NCBI GenBank assembly: GCA_964023275.1
Contig: OZ029917.1
Span: forward strand, 21,314,488 to 21,378,487
Origin: Norana najaformis
Lineage: Eukaryota > Annelida > Clitellata > Crassiclitellata > Hormogastridae
Length of the DNA stretch: 64,000 nt
Direction of reading: 5' to 3'
Made by a program: the position numbers and the translations under genes. Within the stretch, counting starts at the first letter, position 1. Each line of letters starts with the position of its first letter. The notes under the pieces were generated by a model. That model was not told where the DNA came from. It saw only the letters and a program-made list of their open reading frames with translations, and made no database searches. Of this stretch, positions 12,533 through 27,600 are shown piece after piece.

Positions 12533-15500
12533 GACTTGGTACTAGACTGTATACATTTACTCTTTACTTTAGAAGTTTTATTTGGAGAAGTACTTTTACT
12601 TAAGCAAGAAAGTTGTTTACTTTTACCTAAGTACTTTGGCCCGGTACTTTGAACAACACTGTTGCAGTCCATTTCTCATCTCTCTTACGGCCCAAATCTT
12701 GACTGGACTTGTATAATAAATTAAGGCATGAACTGCAATACCTTGACTTTAAGTAACCATTACCTCATGTATTAGAAAACTGGTGGATCATATTAAATTC
12801 TAAATGCCTAGATAAGATTGCAAAAGTTGACAATGTATCTCATTCATTGCTACAACCAATACAGATACAAAAAACCAAGAACTGAAACAGCTTGCAATGT
12901 TGAGAAAATTTAAAAAACAGGACTAAACTGCAACTTTTAGGAAACTTTTGAAGGCTGGCCCTTTGTAAAGGTAAATGTAAAATTAAACGTAAAAATGCAT
13001 TTAACTGATTTGAATTGCACATGTTGGCAGGTCTGCTAAACAAACTGTCTTCCTCCATCATTAACTGATTTCACTGGTATGCAATTCAAGTCTGCTATTG
13101 ACAGATTTCTACAAAACTAGTTTACCTAAATTTTATGCATCTGCACTATACTGCAATGTCTAAACCCGGGATAATACAGTAGGTTCACAAAGCACTGAAG
13201 TGATATTACTTTGACGTGATGATTGAATGATACCAAGTGTTATTATAATTACACCATAAGTATTTAGATTAGATATATGTTTATATAAGAGATTAAAGGA
13301 TATATTAACTGTAAAGAAGGTTCCAGAAACTACTGGAAATTGGAACCAAGCTAAGCAAGATATATCATCCACCAAAGGCTAAATGCAATACTGTAGTTCT
13401 GGATGACTAGGGATTTTTAATGCTTGCCTTATCTACGTCAAGACAAGTTATGGATGCAAATCCAACCTCAAGCCGTGTATACATGCAGCAGTCAGACAAT
13501 GCCCAACAAAGCTTGGATTTGAGTAACAAACCTAGCTTTATCAACAAAAAGTAATAATTCTATCATAGTCTGACTTTAGCAGAAAGAAACTTTTAACAAA
13601 TAGGATGCCTTGTTTCAGGCACACATAGACATAGAATTCGACATGCAGAAGACTCAACCAGTTGGATACACAGCACTTTGGCTCAAATCTCCTTAGTCAC
13701 TCGGCTCTCAAATCTCCTTAGTCACTTGGCTCCTAGTGTCACAAAAGCCCTTTGATTAAAGCAAGAATCTTTAATCAGTTGAGTCAACTTTCACCTAAGA
13801 TAACCAAGCTAAGCAAGCCCTTTTACGAAACAAATGGGAAAAGGAGAGTCAACTGGAAGAGACTCCCAGAAATATATTAATGGTCATACTATGACCAGAA
13901 AGGGACGATTAATAGCCGCAAAAATACTCAAAGTAAAAAAGAACAGATTAAGAAATTCTCATTATAGAAGAGCAATTTACTTGGTCCATAACATGGAAGC
14001 ATTTTCACCATAAAAATGTTACCAGACTCACAAATGACAGAACACTTCAAAACAACTAGCAAAGCTGAAACAAATCTCAACTATTCAGTACAAAATCAAA
14101 CAAAGAAACATGAATATTTACATATGAAACAAACTGAATACAAACAGTGAAGAATAATTTGAAAATGCGTAATAACAATTTTGGCCGACATATCTACAAT
14201 CACACAATATAGTTTAAAACAGTACCATAATGTATGCTAGATATACCAAACAAAACTATTTACACGCATATTTAATGCAACATTTCTATAATCTATCTGT
14301 TTATACAGTGTTAAATTTATAAATGTATCATCTTTAACACTGTCAAACAATTTACAACAGAAGTACAAAATAATGGACTTAACATAGATTACACTTCTTA
14401 AAAGTCGGCCATAACCATGTTATGCACAAAAATTGTATCCAACATGTTAACGTTTGAAAAATTATTATTCAAACTGCAAGCACTTTAAACAATTAGGTGC
14501 AGACACTGATAATCTTATATCATGTATCATATTGGCGAAATGATGTCATTAGATATAGGAAATGATTTTGGCAGACTTTGGATGCGCTGTCACTAATCTT
14601 TCACTTTGAGGACCTCTCTTGGTATCACTTGCCATGTCAAAGTCACCACACCACCTACACCACCATTCTGTACAAGCACCATTATTACAAGTGTCTTACT
14701 GTAACAAAGGTGAGATAGTTTCTTACTTATTACAGACAGCTTTCAACAAATTCTCAGAGTCAAGGTCTTGGCTGTGAAGGATGTTTTGGCTAAGGCGCAA
14801 ACATGAGAACAGCAAGCGGTTAACCTTGGCTTGTCATCAAATTAGGTGCAGAGGTGAGGTGAAAGACTACTGCATTAGCAATTTGCAGCCATGAAACCAA
14901 TGGCACTATATATTGTACAATTTCTAATGGACATTTATCTATACATGTGACCTATGGTGTAAGTGACACACGAGAAACACATCGTACACAAGAAACTCAT
15001 AATACATAATCTTGCTGTGTCACAGTCCTGATATAAATTGGTCTGAGACATGGATCATAAACTGAATTCAGCTTTAGAACCTGACTTCCTTATGATACAT
15101 CATCATATAATGAAGTACTTGATACGGCTCCCAAAGACTACAAGGACATTACATTGTGTAAATACAGTAAATATTTTACTATATATACAAAGGTATTGGG
15201 AGAATTCTTTCATGAAAGCATGATGGAGCGAGTGCATTCTTTAATGAAAGCAAGGTGGAAATAGACATGAGCCACCATACCAATTGTACAAATGAAAAAT
15301 GCCAGGATATAGTGCCTACTCTGTTAAATGCAGAACAAAGTGCAATTATTACAGAATTCTGTAAGACAAATCACTGGTATGCCAAACTAGAAATGCTACA
15401 ATGACAAACCTTCTCCTAGCCTCGTTACCCCTGCGAGATATCCAAAGTCTTCTTGAACATGCAAGTTCTCTGTGTTAGCCCGGCTAACTGTTTATGGATG

Positions 15501-15634
15501 GCAAGAAATGAAAACAAATGGTTTCCAAACACAATCTTTCAACAAGACTTTATCTGGAATGATGCTACAGCTAGGCTGGAACTATGCAGGTCCTTGGTCA
15601 GCAAAACATGGAGTGTACCTCTGACAAATTCATG

Positions 15635-18600
15635 TTATGATGTTGCAATAGAAGGTTGCTTCCTGAGTTCCTCTAGCTCTTTGGACATCATCTCCAGATC
15701 CTGCCAAGAACATTATCCACTGAATTCAATAATTCAACCAGCAATTCAGAAATGATGCACACCAACTAAATTTGTGCAGAAAATGAGCAGTATAATGATA
15801 GGATAGTGGTGAGGATGGTGATGATGATATTGGTGACGACAATTCATGTTCAAATAAAGATTTTTGAATAAAAAATGCCTTCAGAGTGATAACTCTGATA
15901 TCAGTGTTTGGCAGAGCAAGTTTTGTCAGTGTTAGGCAACAGCTAACAACAATATTGTGACTGCATAAAAAAGGTGTACTATGTTAGTAACTCTTTGGAT
16001 TTGACAAACGGCATGATGGAATGTATGGAAGACCTGTTGGAGATGCATGTTCTTTGTCAAAGTCTCCTCCAGAACCCGTTGTAGTTTCCGGTTGATGTCC
16101 TTCATTCCATCATCACCCTTGTCGATCACAAAGTCAACAACACGCTTGAGTGGTGTCATCTTCTCATTGGATGGTGAAGTGACTACGTGACCTGCCAGAA
16201 AGAGTACAATGAAACATTTACACAGTGAAATAATTACGCATCTCTTACTTTGGAGTTTTTCTTGCTTCAACTCAAGAATAATAAATCAATTCAACTGACA
16301 TTCAGAGAAATTATTTAACAAACTGTCAAATTCATATATGCAGTTTATCAACATTAGAAATACTGGTAGTTTATTGACATAAAATGTCTTAAAATTGTTC
16401 AGTAAAAACCAATCCTGATGCAACACTGTTTAATGAAAATCAATGCTCATGCAAAATTGTTTAATAAAAACAGTGCAGATGCTGAAACACATATCAATAT
16501 ATGAAGACAGGTCCTTCTAAGCATTCTGTCTCAGCAAATAGTTGTTCATAACAACTACGGTGTGGCCAAAGCACTGAGCTACGAAATCATATGAACTTGA
16601 GCAAAATGTAGAATACAGACCAGCCTTGCTGTCCATCGAGTAGTGCTCAATAACAGCCGTCTTTCTCAGCAAATCGTCAACCATTGCTGCATTGCTTGAT
16701 TCCAAATGTGAGACCTGAGGCAAAACAGTAGGCAGAAAATAAATTAATTAGTTCAAAAACACTTATGTCTAGAATCAACGCCTATTTCACACAGGCTTCC
16801 CACTCGTAACATTTGATTCCAGCTCTTCCATGGGCTTTCAGAAATTTTACTAATTTACTATCCATTACTAAAAATAAATTACTGCTACTAGATAACAGCA
16901 GCAAAAAACTCTAAAAATTTTTGATTCCCATCATTATCTCCAGGACGTTGGCTGGAAATGAAAGAAGAATTTCAGCATGACCTGAAACAATTCATCACCT
17001 TTTCTTCAAGGATCCATTTCTGCTCCTGTAAGTCAGCGAATCTCTTCAGCAAATCATCGTTCTCTTGTCGAAGGCCTGCATAGCTCACCTCTTCATCTGG
17101 TGACTGAACACAAATCAAATCAACTTCATCAAACACTCATCTTTGAGCCTCTATTCCAACCTTAATTTTAAAAGACTATTTAATATCACCAGTCCATCAT
17201 ATCAATCTTCAAAACAGTTTTGATTAGTAGCTTCTCAGAAATACAGAATTTTAGTTTTGTCACAAAGCATTGTGTGGCTTGAAAAGACATCTTAGACTTC
17301 TAATACAGCATAGCAGGACAGAAAAATAAAATTACAGTTTCTTTTTATGTTTTAAGAACTTGAATAGTAACAAATTTATATAGTGCCACTTCAATTAAAC
17401 TCCCAACACACAACAACATCAAACTGCCACTAAACAAGATGACTCTAACCATCGACAGAATGAAGGAAGGGGATGATTAATAATAACAATAAGATGATTT
17501 ATATATGAAGATGATGAATAATAATAATGATTTATATAGTGCCATAGCACGGCTGATGCTGAAAAAACGATGATGTACATCAGTACTTCTGATTATCAGG
17601 AACATTACAATTACCACAGCTTGATAATCAGATTCAACTGCAAAAAGACTGTACAGTTACCTGTGCAAGGATACTGTTATCTCTGCCGAGGCCACTCGGA
17701 CTCCAGGAAGAAATTGAACTTCAATGGAAAATGACACAGCATAATAAGCACTTTTAGTCTTTACAAGAGTCACTGTTTCCTAACTTAGACAGCTGTATGT
17801 AACTTTCCAACAGTTTGTCAACAATTTCTAAAAAGCACAACCCATACTAAATATTCAGCTGTTTTTACCGGTCTATAGGATTGTTTAAGTCAACCAGTGA
17901 TAGTAATCTCAGTTTAATCAAAACAGCACACAACTGTTACCACTGTCAGTCCATCATCTCAGTTAGGTTGCCCAGTAAAATGGAACATCAGCCGTTCTCA
18001 ACCTCCATTCAATCAGTGATTTCATTGTGGTTTTATGCTTTCAGGTCAGGAGATGAGAGGATTTTCCTTCAAAGAGGTGCTATATAAATGTGCAATTACA
18101 AGTATGAACATCACATACAGTTTAACACTGAGTAGTTTTATCATGCATAAACATAAATATCCCTTCCAACAAACAAATGATGGAAACAAGGAGATCAAAA
18201 CCTGCTGTCTCCAAACTTCTGTCTTTCATTTGCATCTACTGGTCGGAACAATTCTTCCACGGCTGAAAAATAAAATCAGGATTCTATAATACTGGTGCAT
18301 TTTGCTAAAAAAAATCTTCATGTGAAGGAACTAGCACCAGGCAGCAGCGAAGTATGGCACCAATAAACATGCTGTCAATCACTAACAGATGGCTGACAGC
18401 ACATTTATTGCACTAACTGGTGCCATACTTCACAGAGTTGAGAAAAGATTATGTTCTATGTAGCTCTACAAACGCAAACCCTGTTCTAATCACCCATTTG
18501 GTCTGATCGTTCCTACTTCACTCATTTACAGTATAGCTCAAGTCTCACAATTACATTCTGATGCTGTTCTGAATATTTGTATTCAATTCATTTTGAAACT

Positions 18601-21600
18601 GAATAGTGCTCCAAACAGTTATTTGTATTGGGCTGAACAGTTTCGCGAATCCAAATACAATTTTGTGCTTCCATTTGCAGTCTCCACTCGTCATCTAAAC
18701 CGCCCATTAACTTCTGGTTTGATACTTCTGAGTAAAGCAATCTAACTTCTTATGCATTTTCCTAAAATTTAATTTATATAGCCTATAGTTTGGGCCAGAG
18801 ATAAGCAAAGTCCAGCAGAAAATTTTTTTAAGGTAATCTAGATAAAGATTCAAGCAAAGCCGTTTGTGCCTCACACAAGGCATCAATTTTCACGAGGCAC
18901 CGGCCATTCGCAAAGTTTTAAAACAATGCTCTAAATAATCCTTTAAACTACAGACATGCTGATAAATACGAAATTATGCACTTGAAATGCAATGCACTGC
19001 AACTGAAGATCTTAATTGCTAAAAAGGAAAACTCAGCAAACTTTACGCAACTTTATTTCAAAGAACCACCATAAAGGAACCCCTCCTGCAAAGTTCTCCA
19101 GAAGACTGATTTTTGGGCAGGATGGTATTCCTCTCGTCCTCAAGTGAGCTTTGGTAATTAAAGAGACTTCAGCAACTACATATGACCTGCATATGGGCCC
19201 ACATGCAGGACATATGAAACCCATATGGGAATACTGTCTTATTCTCACGCTATCTTTAAAATATGATGTTCGGGTTAATATTTTTCTATAAAAAAGCTGT
19301 TAGCACTGTTCTAGGTTAGAGGTCAGTCCTGCAAAAGTCCAGTTACTAACACTGACGACTCCTAGAATCTGATAAGAACTCCTGTAGTTTTTCTTGCAAC
19401 TTGTCTGCACGTTTTCTTTCAGCCTGTAGTTGCCGTTTCAAATCTTTCAGCTGAAACATTTAGAACAACCTACTTTTTTATAATAGGCATCGATCAATAC
19501 ATGCACCATACCAATAGGCAGTCTTTCACACAATGCAACCAGTGTAAAATGAATGTTCAAGCAAAATACAAAAAATTGGACTGAAATTTCATTACAACAA
19601 TTTTACAGTGCTAACAAATTTTGCAAAAGTTGGGCTAAATAAACATTACAAAGCCAGTTAAATAAACTTACAAAGCCAGTAAGGCATAAAATAATACCTC
19701 AGTTGACCGTGAAGTCAAAAAATAGTAGTGGAAATGGTACCACATGTGGTATAGCATATTGAACTAATTAAAATTTCTGCGCATGTCCACGGCCCTATCG
19801 GTTATTGGCTCTCTTTATGCGAAATTTGCTTGATAATTCTGTACTTCTACTGCTGTCGAGTCAGTAGGTCAGAATTATTTTTCTTTCAACATGAATTTGT
19901 GTTTCAGACGGTTTTATTGCATGTTATCATGACCTTCTGTGACTGGAATGTTCCACCTACAGAAGAAGGACAGGATTCCAGCTGGACAGTGAACCTCAGA
20001 CCCAGAGATCTACATAGAGCTGGGAGAACAGAGAACTACATTATGCTGGGAAATCTTGGACTCTGTGGAGGAAGGGCAAAGAAGGTCTTTGAAGTGGCAC
20101 CAACTGTCAACAATGGAATGGTTCAACTATCTACCACCTGGCAGGCGACAAATGCCTGTCCTGCACATATCCAGCTGTTCGAAGGATATCCAGATACCAC
20201 ACTGGCTTTCATCTATGAGGGTCTACTGGATGGTGAGACAACTGTGAGCAGCTGATCACATCACCTATCATCGTTCCTCGTCCTTAATGCTACGTTTCAG
20301 GAACTCTAACACATTCTGTCATCTTTCAACTCTAGCTGGGAATCCTTTGCATGTGTGCATGAGCTAACCACTGGTGACTCTTCCAGGTATCTGAGCAATG
20401 TTTACTAACGGATGAACATTCTATTCTTAATGACATTAGACATTGTTAAGGCTAGCACAGAGAATGCCTTTGATTAGCTTCTCTTGAAGCGGCACTATAG
20501 AAATTTCTGATTACAATTATATATGGAAAAGGCTGAAATACACTTTCAAGATTAATCAAACATTGACTAAACGTCTTTATCAGGGAAGTCCCAAAAGCTG
20601 TTGTAGGATATTCAAGTGAAAGCAGACAAACACCAATCACAGCCCAAAAATATTACCAATGTTGGCTGCAAGCAATGATTGGGGATGTGCTAGCCTGAAC
20701 AATTGTGAATTCCATGTGATGCAAAGGAATTGCAGAACACTGAATACTGGCAAAGGACTCGTTCTTTTTCATTATTATTACACTGCATTCCCAGCCAACT
20801 CGAATAAATCAGTCAAATTACAATTAACGCATAATTAATTATTAGATAAACAGCCACACCATTATTTGGTATAACTGAAAATACAGTTACCAGGTATGCA
20901 ACAGAACCACAAGGCTAGTACAATCTCCACAACAAACAACAGATGGACACTGATCCATGAAAAGAAAAAAAATACAGAGCAAAGAAGAGTAATATCATTA
21001 TAAATCAACAACACACCTGTTTGGCAATAACCACATGAAAATAAGATTACTTGCTAGTTACCAAGGTACCAGCAGAAATCTATAGAAACAGAGTTCTCTG
21101 AGTACTGGCTTACATGCAGTAAGTGGTGCAGCCTTGGCCACAGAAGGTGATGCTGACTCCAGATTTAATTTTATGGCTGAAAGAAAGACTCCAGGCAGAA
21201 AACTGCATTGAAGGCTTGCACAGTTTGAATGCACGGCCACAACACAGCCTCAGTACTGGGAATGTAAGAGCATCTCAGCTTTACTGACATGAGCTGCATA
21301 GGAAACACAGTAGTCAGAGATCAGTGGCGTAGCTAGCCTTCAAGGGCCCTTGTGCAAACTGAACTTTGGCTATTTTTCTTTAAGTAATTGAGCAACCGGG
21401 CCTTGGCCCCTTGGGGGCACAGGGGGCCCCTGGTCTCGTGGGCCCTTGTGCTTTGCACAACCTGCACAATCTATTGCTACGCCTCTGAGTCAGAGATCAG
21501 TTTAGAATCAAGGAAAACATTCAAATCCCTCACTACTTAACACAGATAGGGTTATTTTAACAATGTTACCTAACTTTGAATGGCCACTTCAAGTTGGGTA

Positions 21601-24600
21601 TTTCCAAACACTTTCAGTAGACCTATTCATCATCGATCCAAATAAACTAAACATAATCTGCAAACTGACATTACCATTGTAGATCCCTTCTTTTCATGTA
21701 AAACCTTGTCATCCATTTGATCCTGAATCTCCTACAATTAAAAAGAACATGTACATCAATCACTGTTTGATGTTGTTTAACAGGTTAAACAGCCATAAAA
21801 ATTAACCTCTCTACTCAAATATAATGAATGTTTACCAACAAAAAACTATACTTTTCTGTCATAAAAAATGATCTTTAACTACAATACCTAACATATCAGT
21901 CACAATTTCAGACCTGCTCCAGTTTTTTGATGGTTTCCTTCAAGTCCTCCTTTTCCTTCTGCAGGTGTAAAATCTCATTTTGAAGTCCCTAAGAACATAA
22001 CAAAAAAAGATAAAAGAAATCAAATGAAAGCAAGGACACAGCATTTGAAATTAAGAATCAAAACAAAGTGTTACAAAATGAATGAAAAGATAGTCAGAGC
22101 TGAACTGAAAATGCATGAATTCATGAAGAAAATAATCAATTTACACAAACTTCCCAAGGAACAGGAATAGATTTAGAAGTTGAATAATAAAACTATTATC
22201 ATCATCATTTTTGACTAGTCTTTGCTTTTAGTGTTTCTGGTGGAAAGGTGCTGCGAAATATGACTGCACTGATTTTCCAAAAGATTTCTTAAATCCTGAG
22301 GAATCACATCTACCTCAGGTAAAAAATAACAAGCACAAACAAGAATGAGTACAATCAACAGTCCAGAAGCCCAACTAAAAGTAAACCACATGACTTCACT
22401 GAATATCTAAAGATTTGTGAACATAATATTATGCTGATTAGTCAGCAACTCTAACGCATATATTCGTACAATGAAATTTCCACAAAGTAACGATGAGTTA
22501 TCACGTTGTCAACTTGTTTGTAATTGGCTGAAGGGTTTCCAGTGCTAAGGAGAAATTTTTCCATGACGTCATTGGGTTGTTGACTTATTTGTGCATGCAA
22601 TGATCAAGCACTTATGGGTGTCGGCGAGTCTAGCAGATACACAGTGATCATGAACCTCAGATTGACAATGCATCTACGACCCCGCATTGAAGGCATTGTG
22701 GGGCGCTAAAACGATGTTGGCTGGTGCTTATTTTATCACGCCGGTGCCTGCACAGTAAATGACGTGCTTACATTATGATAAGCCATGGGCCAGTCTAGGC
22801 TGGTCTGCTGATATGGTGGAAAAAAGCGATCACAGATGCATTGTAGAGTGAGCGCAAAATAGATTTTGCAGTGGTAGTATGCTATGTACTCAACTGACTT
22901 TTGATTTACAAATGTTGTAGATACATTCAGGTGTGGAGAGACTTGCATGTCGGTGGTTCAGATACTGTCATCATTGAACTGTTCATTTTATTATGTATAA
23001 GAAAAGCTGTCTTGTCTTGAGTGAATGCAATGATACAAACTGGGCGAGTCAACATCTTGAAGCATGTTCGACACTACCAAACAAAGTCAACAAGCTAGTT
23101 AACCAAAAAGTAATATTGTCCAGTAAATACAAATTTCCCATTAATATTTAGGACATAACTGCACCTGTAGTTGATTGGCACTGTTTTCTGACAGCTCCTT
23201 AATTGCTGTCTCATGCTCCTGTCTAATAGAATCTATCAGCGTTTCATATTTGCTCCTAGTCTCTTGGAGATTTTCCTAAATAAAAATGACTACCAACTGT
23301 ACCTTTAATAGCACAATAACCACTTCGTCATTCATAAAAAGACTTACATAATTTTACACATAATTGATTTTAAATTGGGAAGTGATGAACAGAGGCATTA
23401 ATGGCAATGTTTTAAATACCCCATATTGGCCATTTGGAAAGAAGATCAAGACTATGGTGGACTGACAACACAACTGAAGACATAACAAGACTTGGACTAA
23501 ACATTAGAAAAGTGTCGGACTTGGAACACCTGAAACAAACTGAGAGCTTTATTTTCACCTGAGGTGTTATTGCCATATGGCTGGTGTCAGGAAATGATGA
23601 TAATGATCCTGATAATTGGTGCTATATAAATACTTCAAAGGTATTACCTATCAGCTCTATAAATACATTTTCAGCTAAAAACTGTTGGCTCTAAATACTG
23701 ATCGACATGCTTTTCACTTTGATTCAGATATTCAACCACCATTTTTACCAACTCAAAATTCATCAAAAGTATATCAAAATTGGTTAAAATAAAGGATTTC
23801 GTGAATCCAAAATAGATCTAGAATTTGTTATCAAAAGTATAAATTGTAACGCAACTGTATAGCACCTCTTAACAATCTTTAAGTGCGTGTAATACAGAGC
23901 TGAAGATTTTCGGATAAGATGGCACCTACTTCAGCCTCCGTCAGTCTTCTTTCAAGCCAAGACTTGGCCCCTTCAAGGTCTGTAATCTGAGGTTTCAGCT
24001 GTTCCACCTGACTTTTCACATCACTCAGCTCAGCACGTGCCATCTACCAATAGATCATTGCATTAAACTGCACAAGTTAAAGAATAGTTGAGTCCTTCAT
24101 CTGCCAAAGACACCTGCTAAAGACTGGTAAGAGCTCTTCAATCCATTTGCACTGATTAAACGTTGCACCTGCTGACCTAAAACTAAAGATGTTACAGACA
24201 AAAAATGACCCAGTAATCTTTCTAGCGGACACTACAGTGATATAAAAATTGCTGCATATAATCAGTTTTCATGCCATCTGAGAGGTAAAAGAAGTTGTTA
24301 AACCTGCAACTATATAAGGAAACTTATCATAAGTGACTTACATCATACAGAAATTGCAAAAAGCTTGGAATAAGAGGCCAGAGTCACATACTTTGAGTTG
24401 TTCAATCTCGCCATTCAGTTCACCGACTTTGCTGTCATGAGAAGCGGTCAGTGTTTTGATCTGATCTCGATGACGATCTGTTTCCTCCTGATATTTGACA
24501 GCCAACTGATCTAAAAGAGACTTGCGCTTCTCTGCCAACTGCAAAATTAACACAAACTGCATGGATAAATTGGCTTCAAGGCCATTCAAACTGACCTATG

Positions 24601-27600
24601 TGAGCTGAATAAAGGGAATCCTTATTGTGCTTCTCTGAACATGACAGTTAGAGTTTTTAATATCATTTTCATATTTTAAAACATTTTCATGATGTTTTGT
24701 TTAGCAGTCAGTAAGAGCGAGGAAACATCCTGGTTTGCCAATAAATGTGTTTGCTTTACTAGTACCAGTACTTAATAATGATGATTTTAATGTAAGTATA
24801 TATAACTTACATCTGTCTGAGTTCTTTTAGCTGCTGCCTATGACTCATCATCACTATCATCAGTCACTACCATCAAAATCAATGTCATCATTGTCATCAG
24901 CATCATCACAAGTCATTATCATCAGTCAACTTCACCTATTTCTTATGCATGCATTGCAAGGTTGGTCAGACCTAACTTGAGGTAATATGTCATGGAGCTC
25001 AGCAGGGTTAGCCAGTATTAATGTTCCTAATACTAGTAAGAAAAAGTAATGACTGTAGATGTACATGTAAGACCAAGACTAAAATATAATAAATTATAGA
25101 CTAAAATATACCCCATTTGCTTCCTGCTGTGCAAGAATCTGATTGTCTCGATCCAACTGTACAGCTAATAACTGGTCCATGGTAGACGAATGAGCCTTTT
25201 GACACTCCTATAACAAAAAATCATGTGTACTCAATTTAACAAAATGTAATAAATTATAACTACAAATAACCTTTATTATTATGAATAATGCTATGAACTG
25301 TACTATAACACAGTCAGGCACAAGGATTCCAAATTTAACTCAGCTACAGAAAATGACCTCTTCATAATGAAAGCCTGTTATAAGGCGGTTCTTGATACGG
25401 CTCCCAAGGTTCTGGTGTATTAAAATAAAAAATGAATGTTTACAACTTTTAAAGATTACCACAAACTGAAATCAGTATTTATTTTCTTACTAAATTCATT
25501 TGTCACCAAAATATTGGTGGTGCAGACCTGCAGCTGTGTGTTTAGATCATCAATTTTGTTATTTCGATCAAGAATCTGGTTCTTTAACTCTTTGACTTGG
25601 CTCTCATAATGAGCCAGCTGTTCAGCCAGCTTATCACTGTTCTCTTGGCTGACACTATCCATCTTCTTCTGCAACCTAGCCAGCAGGTCCTCCAAGTCCA
25701 ATATGTGGGCCTTTGATTGCTGTAACTCATCCTCAAATTCCTACAAGATGATAAATGACACACACCAAACACATCAAACGCTGGTGAAAAACAATTAAAA
25801 ACCACTTAAAGAAATCAGAGAAACAAGCAATTAAATTAAGCACCTAAACAATTAAATAAACGAACTCACTATAAGAAAGTCAGCATCCACTGAACCACTA
25901 CGTTTGAGCTCCCCCGAGTAGTTTGTGCTTTAAGCGGCACTATATAAATTGATAAGTAAAAGTACATTTACATACAGAAATTCTATCACAATACTTTATA
26001 ACAATATGGAATAGCACGCTGAAAACACATAAAACATGTAAAATACACAGGAAACCTCTTTCATGCAAATTGTGTTTAGCATAAGTGTTTTATATAAATT
26101 GTGTAACATACTTGTTTTGCAGAGGACAGTTCTTGCTGGAGCTTGGTAGACAGCAGTCGAAGAGAAGTAATTTCATTGTCTTTGTTCGTCTGAACATCTT
26201 GCACTTTCTCACTTCACACAAATCAATGAATTGGCTCATGTTCACATCTTATCATTCATGATTCCATTTACAAATTTATTATTTTTTTTTATTTATATCT
26301 TTCCATTTTTTTGATGATCTATACATACAAGCGATCTGAAACTGAAACTCCTTTTAATCCAACGCCTAACAAGACACCATGGTGCATTTTTTGTTTTATA
26401 TACCCAATATCTGGAAATAAACAACTGCTGAACAAAGGAACTAAAACTTAGATTCCTGTTCCAACTGCTTTTCAAAACCAGATTGCAACTAGCACAAAAG
26501 CTGGGTAAACTTGATGTTCTCTAAGACCACAGCTCCTATAACGCATCTACTCCTGGTAATCTACATTTATCAAAGCCTATGCCAAGGCACCCCTCTGTGT
26601 GCAGATGGTGGTTTGCATACCGACTGCGGCTCTATTTAAGAGACTTCAGCCTCGGGATAGCACAGTCCGTACTAATGGACCTTAAGTGGCAAGGCGCCCA
26701 TTCAAACAGGCAGTGGTAGTGAAGGATCTCACCCAATTAATTCATTGAAAAATTAAGAGTCAAGACCATATGGTTGCAATAGCAAGCCATGTACACTTAC
26801 ACTTTATTTAACTAGCCAGCAATGCATTGTGGAAGTGATCTTCAAAATGGTTTATTAAAAGTTGCAAACATTTATTAAGTTTGGTGCTGATTTGAAATAG
26901 TCTGTAAAATGCAATCTAGTGACTTTTAAAACATTTATCACACACAACAAATAACAGTACTGGGCAAGCACGACTAAGAAGTTATGAGGAATCTTGATAC
27001 CTTAGCTCACAGAAGAGACGATCCTTATCTTCCTGAAGCTGCAGCAGACTGCAAAAAAGGCATTTATTAACTTATTCACATACCAAAAAAATAAAATATA
27101 GACATTTATGCCAGCAGCAAATAATTGGTCAACTAAATGAAGGCCCAAAATTCATGCTAACCCAAAAGAGTTTACTGATAATTATTTTTAAGCAGTTGTG
27201 CAACATAGTAATCCTGGTGATTTATTATCACTGTGAGGCTACTACTGTCAATAACCAATGTCAATAAACAAAACTAAGTTCAAACAAAATATGATTAATG
27301 TCCCTATATTCACTACTGAAGACCCACGTTTCTATCTGACCTAGTACCACTTCCACACCACCTGGCAATTCCTTTTCACTGCACACTTGTCTGGGGTTTT
27401 CAACATCCTTGCCCCCAACATCACTGATAATTTAAAGTTTTATCATGCTCCTGCATCAAAAACAATGGGTGTCCTATCATCACTGTTATCTATTTTAAAC
27501 TCATGCCATTTTTCTGAGGTTATTAAAAACATTTAAAAGTTTTACAATACTTTGTATAATACAAGTACTCAAATTCTATTTCACGTATAGTATACTTCTT

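Larger units (their letters stand above)
9168..15634. other. Intergenic DNA between PPP4R2 (5' end) and GRIPAP1 (3' end)
   Basis: No gene is supported. It holds the PPP4R2 5' flank, an (AAT/AAC)n microsatellite at 9503-9555, an inverted-orientation SINE/LINE-type tail (tttataaagcgcc) near 11063-11075, an AT microsatellite at 12483-12532, and probably the GRIPAP1 3' UTR just below 15635. Short open frames at 9709-9963 (minus) and 10156-10338 (plus) are not recognisable as genes. A donor-like CA|GTAAGTAT near 10102 could end an untranslated exon of an unknown transcript, but nothing else supports that. Confidence 0.4.
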
